44,655 nucleotides of DNA from JADHUC01 sp964617665 (lineage in GTDB: Bacteria; Planctomycetota; Planctomycetia; Pirellulales; Pirellulaceae): the NCBI GenBank assembly GCA_964617665.1, contig CAZUAH010000045.1, positions 1 through 44,655 of the forward strand. The letters run 5' to 3'. The notes beneath the pieces are model-generated. The model did not search any database. It was not told the DNA's origin and saw nothing but the letters and a program-made list of their open reading frames with translations. A program made the translations under genes and the position numbers. This document shows, piece by piece, positions 17,900-26,427 of this stretch (within the stretch, counting starts at the first letter, position 1; each line of letters begins with the position of its first letter).

Positions 17900-18898
17900 A
17901 TGATGACACTACGCACCGGAGCCATCGTACTTCTATCGTGCCTGCTTTCTATTTCCGGGATGTTGTCACGTGGAACCGGTGCCGACTTCACGGCCCCGGC
18001 GCCGCGCAGTCAGGCAGAAGTCGCGGCAGTGCTTGCCAAGGCACCGGGGCCGCCTGCGGAAGACCAACTCCGCAGGCTGCACATCGTGCTTCTTGCCGAT
18101 GTGAAGGACCATGGGCCCGGTGCACACGACTATCCCTTGTGGCAGAAACGATGGACGCTCCTGCTGGGAGGACGACAGACTGCGGACGATTCGGTGAAGC
18201 AAGTCAATATGTATGGTCCTCCACCCGAAAGCGATGCAGAAGAAGTGATATCGGGCGCCGTCAAGGTGAAGGTGACCACCGCTTGGAAGTGGCCCAGCAA
18301 GGAAGAGCTTAAGTCCGCAGACCTGATTGTAATGCAATGTTACCGGTCGGGCGGACCGATCAGGCGGACGTGGAGCGACGAACGGATCAAGGAACTCGAA
18401 GCGTACCTGTCGCGAGGCGGCGGGTTCGTTGTTGTCCATCCGGCCACATACACGGTCCGCGATCTCTCGCAACCTGGAGGTGATCGAGTGGCCGCCCTGA
18501 CCGGGCTGGCGTTCGACCGCTCGATCATCGTTCGCCACGGGCCAATCAAACTGCGAATCACTGACAGCGATCATCCGATCTGCTTGGGCCTACCCGAGAC
18601 GATCGACTTGATCGACGAACCGTACTGGCCCCCGGTAGGCGACTTGAGCAAGGTTACCGTCCTGGCAACATCCGACGAGAGTGTGCCAAAAGGATCGGAT
18701 AACATCAGTCCTCAGCCGATGTTTTGGACCTCCCAGCACGGCAAGGGGCGGATCTTTGCCTGTGTTCCCGGACACTTCACGTGGACGTTCGACGACCCGT
18801 ACTTCCGTATCCTGTTGCTGCGCGGCATGGCCTGGGCGGCCGGCGAATCGCCTTACCGATTCGACCCATTGGTTATGCGCGGAATTCCGCTGAAGTAA
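17900..18898 (+). CDS. Secreted ThuA-like protein
   Basis: 332 residues with a signal peptide (RTGAIVLLSCLLSISGM). The central fold, with LHIVLLADVKDHGPGAHDYP, SADLIVMQCYRSGG, LEAYLSRGGGFVVVHPATY and GRIFACVPGHFTW, is the ThuA/trehalose-utilisation domain (PF06283), a class I glutamine-amidotransferase-like fold common in planctomycete sugar loci. The usual catalytic Cys of the amidotransferase fold is not evident. The biochemical role of these proteins is poorly known, and the name comes from a trehalose operon. GGGAGAG precedes the start; ATG occurs twice (17900 and 17903). It is the last gene of the + strand run, followed by a palindromic repeat. Confidence 0.82.
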   Translation: MMTLRTGAIVLLSCLLSISGMLSRGTGADFTAPAPRSQAEVAAVLAKAPGPPAEDQLRRLHIVLLADVKDHGPGAHDYPLWQKRWTLLLGGRQTADDSVKQVNMYGPPPESDAEEVISGAVKVKVTTAWKWPSKEELKSADLIVMQCYRSGGPIRRTWSDERIKELEAYLSRGGGFVVVHPATYTVRDLSQPGGDRVAALTGLAFDRSIIVRHGPIKLRITDSDHPICLGLPETIDLIDEPYWPPVGDLSKVTVLATSDESVPKGSDNISPQPMFWTSQHGKGRIFACVPGHFTWTFDDPYFRILLLRGMAWAAGESPYRFDPLVMRGIPLK

Positions 18899-18939
18899 TC
18901 GCGTATTCGGCGAGTCGACACGCCTTGCTGGCGGTTTTC

Positions 18940-19010
18940 GGGAGGGCGAGGCTCCTGCCGAGCCGTGCATCGGTAGCGAGAATCCGGCTCAGCAGGAGCT
19001 TCGCCCTCCC
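18940..19010. repeat. Palindromic repeat between convergent genes
   Basis: Two 26-base arms, 18940-18965 (starting GGGAGGGCGAGGCTCCTGCC) and 18985-19010, are inverted copies that match at 24 positions, with a 19-base loop. It lies between the ends of the ThuA gene and the converging gene at 19054. There is no T-run, so it is not a standard rho-independent terminator, but the strong hairpin could still protect or end transcripts from both sides. The text is familiar to me as a dispersed planctomycete repeat often mis-annotated as short proteins with 'AGASPSR'. Confidence 0.85.
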
Positions 19011-19053
19011 AATTCGCGGATACCCGCAACTGGGTGCACGGCGAGGGCATCGG

Positions 19054-20937
19054 CTATTCCCTACCGCCTGCGGTGAAAACCTGATTTGGGGTAAACGACA
19101 ACACAGGCGGCACATTGGCGGAGAATCTGATCGAATAATCTTCGATGACGCCTTGGTCCGCTTTCGCAGTCACCAACGACCACGTCTGTCCCGCTTCGCC
19201 CCCCGCGGATACCTTGATCTCGACGGTTGCGTTGCCCAACGTCGTCTGGCCTGTTGCGACCTGTTCTCCCTTTGGATTCAGGACGTTCACACGTACCGTC
19301 TCGGCGCCCCACCCCGTGCCCGTGATCTTGAACTCCTTCACGTCCTTCGGTACATGGAAGTACATCCGATCGGCGACGTAGATCAACGATGCTCCGTCCG
19401 CAGTGAGAATCCCCATTGGCACATTGGCGTTTGTAACTGAATACGCACAACTGCCTGCCGAAAGCCCCAGCAGATAGATGCCGTCCGCATCGGGCGTGAA
19501 ACGGACGGTTCCTTGCTGGTTGTGTGGGATCGCTCCCGATGTGATCTTCTCCAGACTCGTGTTCCTCAAGTCCCAAACCAAGCTGGACTCGTACCTCCCC
19601 ACAGGAACGTTCCGCAATCCTATCTCGACTGGCTGATTTCGCTTGGCGGCCAGTGGCAATAGGTTGTCTCTCCTCAGAATAACTCTGCCGAATTCCGTCG
19701 TCTTGCCTACGGCTGGCGGCGCAAGAAGTCTGATTCCATCACCGGTCTTGTCGAATACGTCCACGATCCACTGTTCCGGTGTCTGGCGCGGTTCATGCCA
19801 CGTCTGAAGTCGATTCGCACGGATCTGGTCGTTGGCCCATTTGAACCATTGGAAATAGTCCGGATGCTCCTTGTCGTACTTGATGCCTTCGTAGAAGACC
19901 CAGTATCCGGCGGTTACGTCCGAAATCATCACGGCGTTCTTTCCACAGAACTCTGGATCAGCGCCTCGCACGACCGGGTCGATGCCGCCCGAGTAAATGA
20001 AGGGGATCTTGGCCTCTTGCGGGATCTTCATCCCGGCCAGCAGTTTCTTCCGGTTTGCCTCCAGAGCTTCGCTTTGCGGCAGGAATCGCGAGGGGCGCCC
20101 GTAGACCCAAGGGTCGGCCAGAATGATCGGCGCCCGCCCGGTCGACCACTCCGGGTAACACGCCCGCACCATGAAAGGCGTTCCCGGCGAAGGGTAGATG
20201 CAGAACTGAAACGTGGGGTCGTATTTGTCCACCTCCGCGCGGAGCCTCCGGCAACGCTGGCGCCAATGGTCTACCTGAAACTGTACGAACGCGTCATGTA
20301 ACTCCTGTTGCTCGAGCCACGATTTCCGCGCGCCTGAGGCGAGTTGCGGGCGATCCACTCCCTTGGCCTTGAGGAACGGATTCAGAATCGCGTCCTCGTA
20401 GGTGATCTGGTACAAGTTGCCGTGCCCGCCGGGCCAGTAGTTTTCGTAGTCCAGAAAGACGCCGATCAGATTGTCCGTCTGGGCACTGATCTTGGCGTAC
20501 TCGACGATGTACTTGGTTGTCCAATCCCAGAATTCGTCCGAACACACGCTCCAGATCGGCTGCTCGCTGCCGCTGGCCCATAGGATCCGCTTTCCGTCGG
20601 CCTCGGAGCCGCGCGGTGCTGACAACGTGCCGCGCATCCACGGAATGTGGAAGATGCCGTACCGCTCGCACCACTTCGTGACTTGGCGCACCTCGTCCAT
20701 CTGGTCGTGTCCGCGTCGAGGTGAGAAGACGTTGAACCCAGCCTGCGCGGTCTCACGAACGATCCATTCTCTGGTGACCCAGCCTTCCTCCGGCTGCATG
20801 ACCTTGTCCACGAGAATCCGCAGCTTCTCCGTGCGCCCAAGATCGCTACGACGGATTTCCTGGGCGATTGAGCCGGTCGCAAGGACGAATAGCAACAGAG
20901 TTGCCGACGGCTGCAGTAGCTTCCATCTGGTCACCAT
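19054..20937 (-). CDS. Unrecognised secreted protein, possible TIM-barrel hydrolase
   Basis: 627 residues with a signal peptide (LLLFVLATGSIA) and a good ribosome site (GGGAGAG) before the ATG. I do not recognise a named family. Residues 40-420 alternate beta strands and helices like a (beta/alpha)8 barrel: RILVDKVMQPEEGWVTREW, QAGFNVFSPR, YGIFHIPWM, IGVFLDYENYWPGG, FQFCIYP, APIILADPW, IPFIYSGGID and GYWVFYEGIK. Acidic residues at strand ends (LDYE, YEG) are where a glycosidase would have its catalytic pair, but this is inference. Residues 430-627 are beta-rich (VPVGRYESSLVW, FTPDADGIYLLG, YVADRMYFHVP), probably sandwich domains. It points toward the + strand locus and so is transcribed separately. 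Confidence 0.75.
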   Translation of the reverse strand: MVTRWKLLQPSATLLLFVLATGSIAQEIRRSDLGRTEKLRILVDKVMQPEEGWVTREWIVRETAQAGFNVFSPRRGHDQMDEVRQVTKWCERYGIFHIPWMRGTLSAPRGSEADGKRILWASGSEQPIWSVCSDEFWDWTTKYIVEYAKISAQTDNLIGVFLDYENYWPGGHGNLYQITYEDAILNPFLKAKGVDRPQLASGARKSWLEQQELHDAFVQFQVDHWRQRCRRLRAEVDKYDPTFQFCIYPSPGTPFMVRACYPEWSTGRAPIILADPWVYGRPSRFLPQSEALEANRKKLLAGMKIPQEAKIPFIYSGGIDPVVRGADPEFCGKNAVMISDVTAGYWVFYEGIKYDKEHPDYFQWFKWANDQIRANRLQTWHEPRQTPEQWIVDVFDKTGDGIRLLAPPAVGKTTEFGRVILRRDNLLPLAAKRNQPVEIGLRNVPVGRYESSLVWDLRNTSLEKITSGAIPHNQQGTVRFTPDADGIYLLGLSAGSCAYSVTNANVPMGILTADGASLIYVADRMYFHVPKDVKEFKITGTGWGAETVRVNVLNPKGEQVATGQTTLGNATVEIKVSAGGEAGQTWSLVTAKADQGVIEDYSIRFSANVPPVLSFTPNQVFTAGGRE

Positions 20938-21238
20938 GGAATCTCTCCCAATTCAATATTCCGCCGATCTACAGCGTCCTTGTTTAACGGCAAGCCGAAG
21001 GCGACTGAGTTCTGAAATCGCCGACGCCTTCGGCTTGCCGTTAAACGATGTCTGCAGACAATTCAATCCTGTCGTGGCACAGTAGCCATGCCAAGTCTGG
21101 ATTGATGCTCGTTGTACAGCCTACAATATCCACCACGATAACCCACTTCTGCCACCGATAGAACCGTTCGGACCACAAACCGCCGAACATCAAGACGCAG
21201 ACGACCAGAACCATCTTCACGAAACGAAAGGCTCGATC
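20938..21238. other. Divergent intergenic region, 301 bases
   Basis: This gap separates two divergently transcribed genes, so it should hold both promoters. Apart from the palindromic repeat at 20982-21046 and the ribosome site for the minus gene just after 20938, I see no clear -35/-10 pair and no credible small gene. Confidence 0.5.
20982..21046. repeat. Palindromic repeat, copy 1 (GTTTAACGGCAAGCC family)
   Basis: Perfect 22-base inverted arms, 20982-21003 and 21025-21046, beginning GTTTAACGGCAAGCCGAAGG, with a 21-base centre. It lies in the divergent gap between the gene ending in ATG 20937 (-) and the GH109-like gene (+). A second copy with identical arms lies at 22570-22651, on the other side of the GH109-like gene. 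Confidence 0.92.
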
Positions 21239-22537
21239 ATGAACCAGAAACTCCATCGCCGCCGTTTTCTTGGCACGGCCAGCGGGGTGACCGCCGCTCT
21301 ATTGACCACGCGAGCCGTGGCCGACGTGAATAGCCAGATTCGATGCGGCGTCATCGGGACTGGGCGCCGCGGCACGGGCTTGTTGCGGGGCGTTCTGCGA
21401 ATGCCCGACGTGCGTGTGACGGCTCTGTGCGACGTAAAGGCGGCACATCTCGAGCGGGGACGGGATCTGGTGGTCGCGGCCGGTCAGCCGAAACCGCCGG
21501 GATATGGCGACAAGGGCCCTCTGGACTATCGACGAATGCTGGAGAGGAAAGACCTGGATGCTGTGATCGTTGCCACGCCAATGCAGGACCACGCCGTGAT
21601 GTCCATTGACGCGATGCGCGCGGGCAAAGCGGTGCTGAGCGAGGTCGCTGCAGCGGTGACCATGGACGAATGTTGGGGCCTTGTCCGGGCGGCGGAAGAG
21701 ACGGGGCGACTTTACATGCTGGCGGAAAACGCGTGCTATTTCCGCAACCTGTTGATGGTATTGAACATGGTCCGCAAAGGGCTGTTCGGTCGGATGACGT
21801 ATGGCGAGTGTGGTTACGTGCACGACTGTCGGTTCCTTCATTTCGAGGCTGACGGTTCGCTTTCGTGGCGAGGGAAGCTGGCCCGAGACCACATCGGCAA
21901 CTGGTACCCTACGCATGCAATCGGACCGGTGGCACAGTGGATGGGTATCAACAAGACCGATCGGTTCGTCTCGCTTGTCGCCATGGCAAGCCCTCCGGTT
22001 GGTGCCCATCGGGATGCTGTGAAAAGGTTCGGCCCGGACAGCCCACAGGCGAAGATACCATTTTCGACGGGCGATTCTGTGACGACGTTGATCCAAACGG
22101 CCAGCGGCGCGGTAATCGACCTGCGCTGCGACACCCTGTCCGGCAGGCCGCACCGCACAACCACCTACCACACGATCCAAGGCGAGACCGGATCGTACCG
22201 ATCGCTGACAGGCGACGTGTGGATCGAATCGCGAAGCAAGGCATACAAATGGGAGTCGCTGGACCAGTATGCTGAAGAATTCGATCATCGTTTGTGGAGA
22301 GAATGGGAACAGCAAGCCAAAGGCAGCGGTCACGGTGGCGTGGATTTCTTCGTCATGAAAGAGTTCCTCGGCGCTGTCCGCAACAATACCCCGTCGCCGA
22401 TCGACGCGTATGACGCCGCAGCCTGGAGTTGCATCGTCCCGCTGTCGGCCGAGTCGATACGCAAAGGAAACGCACGAGTGGAAATTCCCGATTTTGCAGC
22501 AGGCCGCGTGAAGGCATCGCCGAACGACGTCGGCTGA
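21239..22537 (+). CDS. GH109-like NAD-dependent glycosidase (Gfo/Idh/MocA fold)
   Basis: 432 residues with a twin-arginine signal (HRRRFLGTASG), so export is via Tat in folded form with its cofactor. CGVIGTGRRGTGLL is the Rossmann dinucleotide loop and ALCDVKAAHLERG follows. GNWYPTHAIGPVAQWMGI, with Y223 and H226, matches the signature of GH109 alpha-N-acetylgalactosaminidases, where NAD-assisted oxidation and elimination cleave the bond. The full-length resemblance (GKAVLSEVAAAVTMDECW, MLAENACYF, LVAMASPPVG) supports GH109 over ordinary sugar dehydrogenases. N-acetylgalactosaminidase activity is the family's founding function; other alpha- and beta-glycosides are also known substrates. It stands alone, flanked on both sides by copies of the same palindrome. 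Confidence 0.82.
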   Translation: MNQKLHRRRFLGTASGVTAALLTTRAVADVNSQIRCGVIGTGRRGTGLLRGVLRMPDVRVTALCDVKAAHLERGRDLVVAAGQPKPPGYGDKGPLDYRRMLERKDLDAVIVATPMQDHAVMSIDAMRAGKAVLSEVAAAVTMDECWGLVRAAEETGRLYMLAENACYFRNLLMVLNMVRKGLFGRMTYGECGYVHDCRFLHFEADGSLSWRGKLARDHIGNWYPTHAIGPVAQWMGINKTDRFVSLVAMASPPVGAHRDAVKRFGPDSPQAKIPFSTGDSVTTLIQTASGAVIDLRCDTLSGRPHRTTTYHTIQGETGSYRSLTGDVWIESRSKAYKWESLDQYAEEFDHRLWREWEQQAKGSGHGGVDFFVMKEFLGAVRNNTPSPIDAYDAAAWSCIVPLSAESIRKGNARVEIPDFAAGRVKASPNDVG

Positions 22538-22569
22538 CCGTTCGTACGTGTCTGGCGTGGAATCAGATC

Positions 22570-22651
22570 GTTTAACGGCAAGCCGAAGGCGACTTCGTTT
22601 CGGGGACTCCACGTATTTTGCGACGCCGACGCCTTCGGCTTGCCGTTAAAC
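22570..22651. repeat. Palindromic repeat, copy 2 (GTTTAACGGCAAGCC family)
   Basis: Arms 22570-22591 and 22630-22651 are identical in sequence to those of the copy at 20982, and pairing extends two bases further on each side (TC...GA). The centre is longer (38 bases) and differs, keeping only the inner CGCCGA edge. It lies between the convergent ends of the GH109-like gene and the propeller gene. Confidence 0.92.
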
Positions 22652-22699
22652 GAAGAGGATATAAGCTGCCATCGCGCTGAACGCGTGCACCAGCGCGGG

Positions 22700-25600
22700 T
22701 CAGTCGACTGCCGCGAAACACAAGACTCGACCGTCCCGCAATGCCACGACGATTCGCCCGGCGCTGTCCAGCGCCAATCCCGATGAAAGCGGCATGGCCG
22801 GCACGGATTGACTCCAAAGGAGTTGACCGTTGCTGACGTCCAGTGCGGCAACCGCATAAGACGGCTCGGTCGAGTTGTCGACCGGCGGAAGCTGACCTGC
22901 CACGACCACAGCGTTATTGCCCAAGGCCAATGCCACGGGATGCCCGACGTGTTTGGAACTCCAGAGCTTCTTGGGCCTTGCGGTTGCGGCGGTCGCAGGA
23001 TCGACGCGGAAGACGTCGGTGCCGGTGCTACGGATCACTACTTCGCCTGAATCAGCTTGCACCAGGTACGGGAGCCGGAAAGGCCCCAGCCAGTACTCCT
23101 TGGGCGAATAGAGCATCCGCCCGAATACCCCGACATTCCCACCGGTCAAGATCAGCTCACTGCCACGCGGCCCCCTGACAAATTCGTCCTCCAACGTATT
23201 CTGGCACTGTCCGTCTTTGGTGTCGTACACGGCGGGCGATACAACGTTGCCACCGGCCAGATACAAGCGATCTTGATTGAGCAGTAAATGGCCCTGGACG
23301 CTCACGCCGGAGACCTTGTCGCCGCCAGCCAGCCGACCCGATGTGTTGTTTTGCCAACGGATCTTTCCAGTCTTTGCGTCCAAAGCGTAAACGTGTGTGC
23401 CATCCCAACTGGCCATACCCGCAGCCGCATACGCGACGCCATCTTCCGCCAAGACGCCGCTGGCAACCGGCCATGTCGACGCGAGACTACCGTGGACGAG
23501 AATTTTCCTTTCGGCGGGCGCGGCGCGAAATCTCCAGAGCAATCGGCCAGTTACTGCTTCGAACGCGTAGACGCTTCCATCACGACTGCCGACCAGAACT
23601 CGTCCTTGATCGACAGCCGGCGGATATCCGATTGGGCCACTTGTGTAGCTGCTCCATTTGCGCTTGCCGGACCGCGCATCGACGGATCGTACGACCCCGT
23701 CCGCACCAGCGAGAAACACGCGACCTCCGGCTGTCACCGGTGCGGCGGGGAGCGTGGGGACTGGTGGATCCAATTGCCAAGCCAATTTGACCTCGGTGGC
23801 GATGTCGATCGCGCTGGCACCGCTACGCTTGTTATCGGCTCGATAGGTCGGCCAATCGCCGGGAGCAGGCTCCAGCGGTGCAAGTTCTCCTAGCCAATCG
23901 CTCGACGCGAGCCGTTCCGTTTCAGTTGCTTGGGCTGCAAAATCGAAATCGCCCGCCGGGCCAAGGCAGAGGTTGCCCACCAACGATAGGCTGCAATCAC
24001 ACATCCAAGGGCCCCAATGCAGTAAGCCATTGGCGATAATGACGCCGTCCTGACACGGTGGCCGCATCAGGGCGATCCGCATAGAGCTGTCGTCAGACGT
24101 CGACAGACGCAGCGAGCCTGCATGAAAGCTGGGCTCGGTACGACCTGCACGGCAGAGTATCGAATCGGCGGTGCCGGTTGCACGAGTACATGCGGCTCGT
24201 CGACCTGTGAGGTCCGTTAAGATTTTGCCTGTCAGTGGATCGAACTTCTTGCTGGGATACTGTCTGGATCCCATCGCGTACAGAGCTCCGTCGTGCAGCA
24301 CGAGCTGAAAGTTCCCTTCTTCGTATTGCCAGAGCAGACTCCCATCCTCGGTGCTGACGGCGACCAAACGGGGGCGTTGCGGACCGGCGAAGTAGATAGC
24401 TTTGTCGCTGCACTTGACGTAAGAGGTGCTGGAGAATCCCCATTGCCAGGTTTGGGCCTGAAAATGCGGTCCAATCGCCTCCAGCAGTTTCGGATCCGCC
24501 GTGCGCCAAATCGACTTGCCACGGCTGGCATCGAGGCACGCAACGAAGTTACGATGTGAGTAGTAGTAGATGCGGTCGTTCTTCATGCAGACGGCGCGAG
24601 TGTCAATCGGATCGTCTTCGGCGTGTATCCAGAGCGTCCGTTTGCTCTTCAAATCGATGGCGAAAAACGTGTGGCCGAAACCCCACGGATACTCTTCAGC
24701 GTCATATCCTGGGCTCATCGGCCGCCAGGGCCAACCGCCCTTGTTCCTGTCCCAACGGATCGTGGAATCCGTTTCTTCCTTCTTGCCAACCAGTCCATAC
24801 ACCACGCCGCCTTCCAGGGCCATCCATTTCCACGACGGCCCGGACGCACCTTCCGGCGCAGCGATCTCACCCGTCAACTTTCCCGTGGTCGCGTCGATCA
24901 TTTTGCATGATTCGTTGTCGGCCACATAGAGCACCTCGGGCGTGGCAATCATCGTGTTGCGATGGATCATGAAGCCTTCCGCTAAAGGACGCTTCCACAG
25001 CAGAGTGCCGTTATAGCCGTTCAGCGCTACCAGCGTGTTCAGCCAAGGAAAACTTCGTTTGTTGAAAGCAATGTGTCCGTAAGCCTTGAACATGCGTCCG
25101 GCCGAAGCCACGCTCACACCCGGCATCGGCACGTACCACGGTTCGCTCATGAACTGTGTCATGTACGCTCCGCGGACAAGCTGATCTTCGGACTGCGGGT
25201 TGTTGTCCGGCCCGTGAAAAGGATGACTCCAATCATCGGCCTCGGGCGGATAGGGTTTCGTGATTACCTCGTCGCCCATCAGCACTTGGCCCAAGGGATT
25301 GACCACGCGAATCAGTTCATTGCGGTGCGATTCGACCGCCGAAACGACGGCGGGCGTTACCACCACGGCGTCGGCCAGGTTGTCCGCTAGATGGATGTGA
25401 GTCCAGCTTCCTTTCTCGACAAATACCCGCGTGCCCAGCAAACCGGCACGATCAATCTGTCGCCGGACAGCATCAACTGCCTCATCAACGGGAAGCTGGA
25501 CATAGACAATCAGTTTGCTTTGCCGAGCCAATGCAACCGCCATCTCGGCCGGCGATTCATCGAGCAGCACACACACTCCTCGATCCAACCCAAGGCGGCT

Positions 25601-25726
25601 GAGAATCTGTTTTGCGCGTCGATCGGCCTCGGCGCCAACCGCTCGGTTCGCGCCCGCCGTCACGAGGCACGAAATCGCAATGAAAAGACCAACAGCCACC
25701 CAACGCCGGGTCTCGCTGTGCAACAT
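22700..25726 (-). CDS. Secreted PQQ-type beta-propeller with decayed methyltransferase-like domain
   Basis: 1008 residues. After a signal peptide (VGLFIAISCLVTAGA), residues 35-160 look like a class I methyltransferase fold: AKQILSRLGLDRGVCVLL, LARQSKLIVYVQLPVDEAV, LADNLADAVVV and LIRVVNPLGQVLMGD sit where motif I, strand 2, motif IV and the post-motif helix belong. The glycine-rich loop is missing (LLDESPAE), so AdoMet binding is unlikely. Residues 200-1008 form BamB/PQQ-like propeller blades with many 'alDaktGkirWq' repeats (ALNGYNGTLLWKRP, VDARSGKRKWSS, FEAVTGRLLWRF, LDAKTGKIRWQN, LDVSNGQLLWSQ). Such proteins are typical of planctomycetes and may bind a quinone cofactor or scaffold partners. 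AAAGGAG precedes the ATG. Confidence 0.88.
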   Translation of the reverse strand: MLHSETRRWVAVGLFIAISCLVTAGANRAVGAEADRRAKQILSRLGLDRGVCVLLDESPAEMAVALARQSKLIVYVQLPVDEAVDAVRRQIDRAGLLGTRVFVEKGSWTHIHLADNLADAVVVTPAVVSAVESHRNELIRVVNPLGQVLMGDEVITKPYPPEADDWSHPFHGPDNNPQSEDQLVRGAYMTQFMSEPWYVPMPGVSVASAGRMFKAYGHIAFNKRSFPWLNTLVALNGYNGTLLWKRPLAEGFMIHRNTMIATPEVLYVADNESCKMIDATTGKLTGEIAAPEGASGPSWKWMALEGGVVYGLVGKKEETDSTIRWDRNKGGWPWRPMSPGYDAEEYPWGFGHTFFAIDLKSKRTLWIHAEDDPIDTRAVCMKNDRIYYYSHRNFVACLDASRGKSIWRTADPKLLEAIGPHFQAQTWQWGFSSTSYVKCSDKAIYFAGPQRPRLVAVSTEDGSLLWQYEEGNFQLVLHDGALYAMGSRQYPSKKFDPLTGKILTDLTGRRAACTRATGTADSILCRAGRTEPSFHAGSLRLSTSDDSSMRIALMRPPCQDGVIIANGLLHWGPWMCDCSLSLVGNLCLGPAGDFDFAAQATETERLASSDWLGELAPLEPAPGDWPTYRADNKRSGASAIDIATEVKLAWQLDPPVPTLPAAPVTAGGRVFLAGADGVVRSVDARSGKRKWSSYTSGPIGYPPAVDQGRVLVGSRDGSVYAFEAVTGRLLWRFRAAPAERKILVHGSLASTWPVASGVLAEDGVAYAAAGMASWDGTHVYALDAKTGKIRWQNNTSGRLAGGDKVSGVSVQGHLLLNQDRLYLAGGNVVSPAVYDTKDGQCQNTLEDEFVRGPRGSELILTGGNVGVFGRMLYSPKEYWLGPFRLPYLVQADSGEVVIRSTGTDVFRVDPATAATARPKKLWSSKHVGHPVALALGNNAVVVAGQLPPVDNSTEPSYAVAALDVSNGQLLWSQSVPAMPLSSGLALDSAGRIVVALRDGRVLCFAAVD

Positions 25727-25880
25727 GACGAATCTCCTTTTGCGACAGGGATCTTGACATTCTGAGTCAGAAACTCCTGATCATCGTAACGCTTCCCGTC
25801 ACGCCGTGTGCGCAACTCGGCGGATTCTGCTTGAAAAGGAGCGTGGCTTTTCCGAGAACGTTGAACGTGTACAATCCATC

Positions 25881-26369
25881 ATGTCAAGTAGGCCTGACGT
25901 ACCTGATATGATCATCATCAAGCCACATCATTACGTCGACATCTTGCGTGCACTCGGCGACGAACTGAACGAGTTCACACCCCATCCGTACGGGCATGAT
26001 ATTCATGGCGTGGCGGCGAGAATCCTCGCCGATCGCGACGTGATGCTGCAAATGGAACTCGGTGCCGACGATATCTGCAGACCGTGTATCCACAACATCG
26101 ACGGAGTCTGCGACGATACCATCGACACGTCGTTTCGGCCGCAAGCTCCACGATCAAAGCAGGCGTGGAATCTATTGATCGACCAACGCTGGTTCAAAGT
26201 GCTGGGGCTGAACGACGGCGAGCGCCTAACGGCAAGACAGTTCTGCGAACTTGTTCGTCGCAGCTTTGACTGGATGCCGAGTATCTATGAAGAAATGCCG
26301 CCCGAACGTGTATCCACTCGTACCGAGGAGATACGCCATGGCATCAAGAAGCTCCTTGGCCAAGGTTGA
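25881..26369 (+). CDS. DUF1284 family cysteine-containing protein
   Basis: About 162 residues without a signal peptide. IIIKPHHYVDILRALGDELNEF near the start and GADDICRPCIHNIDGVCDD in the middle match the DUF1284 pattern (RPHH motif, then C-x2-C and a further Cys), suggesting metal binding or an iron-sulfur site. VLGLNDGERLTARQFCELVRR is the usual C-terminal helix region. Function is unknown. Start is uncertain: ATG 25881 gives a short leader and ATG 25908 begins right at the conserved IIIKPHH. Neither has a strong ribosome site, and the frame is open upstream to 25806. It converges on the gene at 26428. Confidence 0.7.
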   Translation: MSSRPDVPDMIIIKPHHYVDILRALGDELNEFTPHPYGHDIHGVAARILADRDVMLQMELGADDICRPCIHNIDGVCDDTIDTSFRPQAPRSKQAWNLLIDQRWFKVLGLNDGERLTARQFCELVRRSFDWMPSIYEEMPPERVSTRTEEIRHGIKKLLGQG

Positions 26370-26427
26370 CGCGTCGCGTCACATAAGCGGAGAGGGCGGT
26401 CAATAGAAACCGTTCTTGGGGCCCACC

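Noticed and set aside
18853..19050. Short minus-strand frame with text like AGASPSR-type small proteins
   Set aside because: It is produced by the palindromic repeat at 18940-19010 and is not a gene.
21041..21256. Minus-strand 71-codon frame with a hydrophobic segment upstream of the GH109-like gene
   Set aside because: It overlaps the start of that gene and one palindrome arm, and has no ribosome site.
21299..22612. Long minus-strand open frame of 437 codons
   Set aside because: It lies antisense to the well-supported GH109-like gene, shows no family motifs and reflects the third-position bias of the opposite strand.
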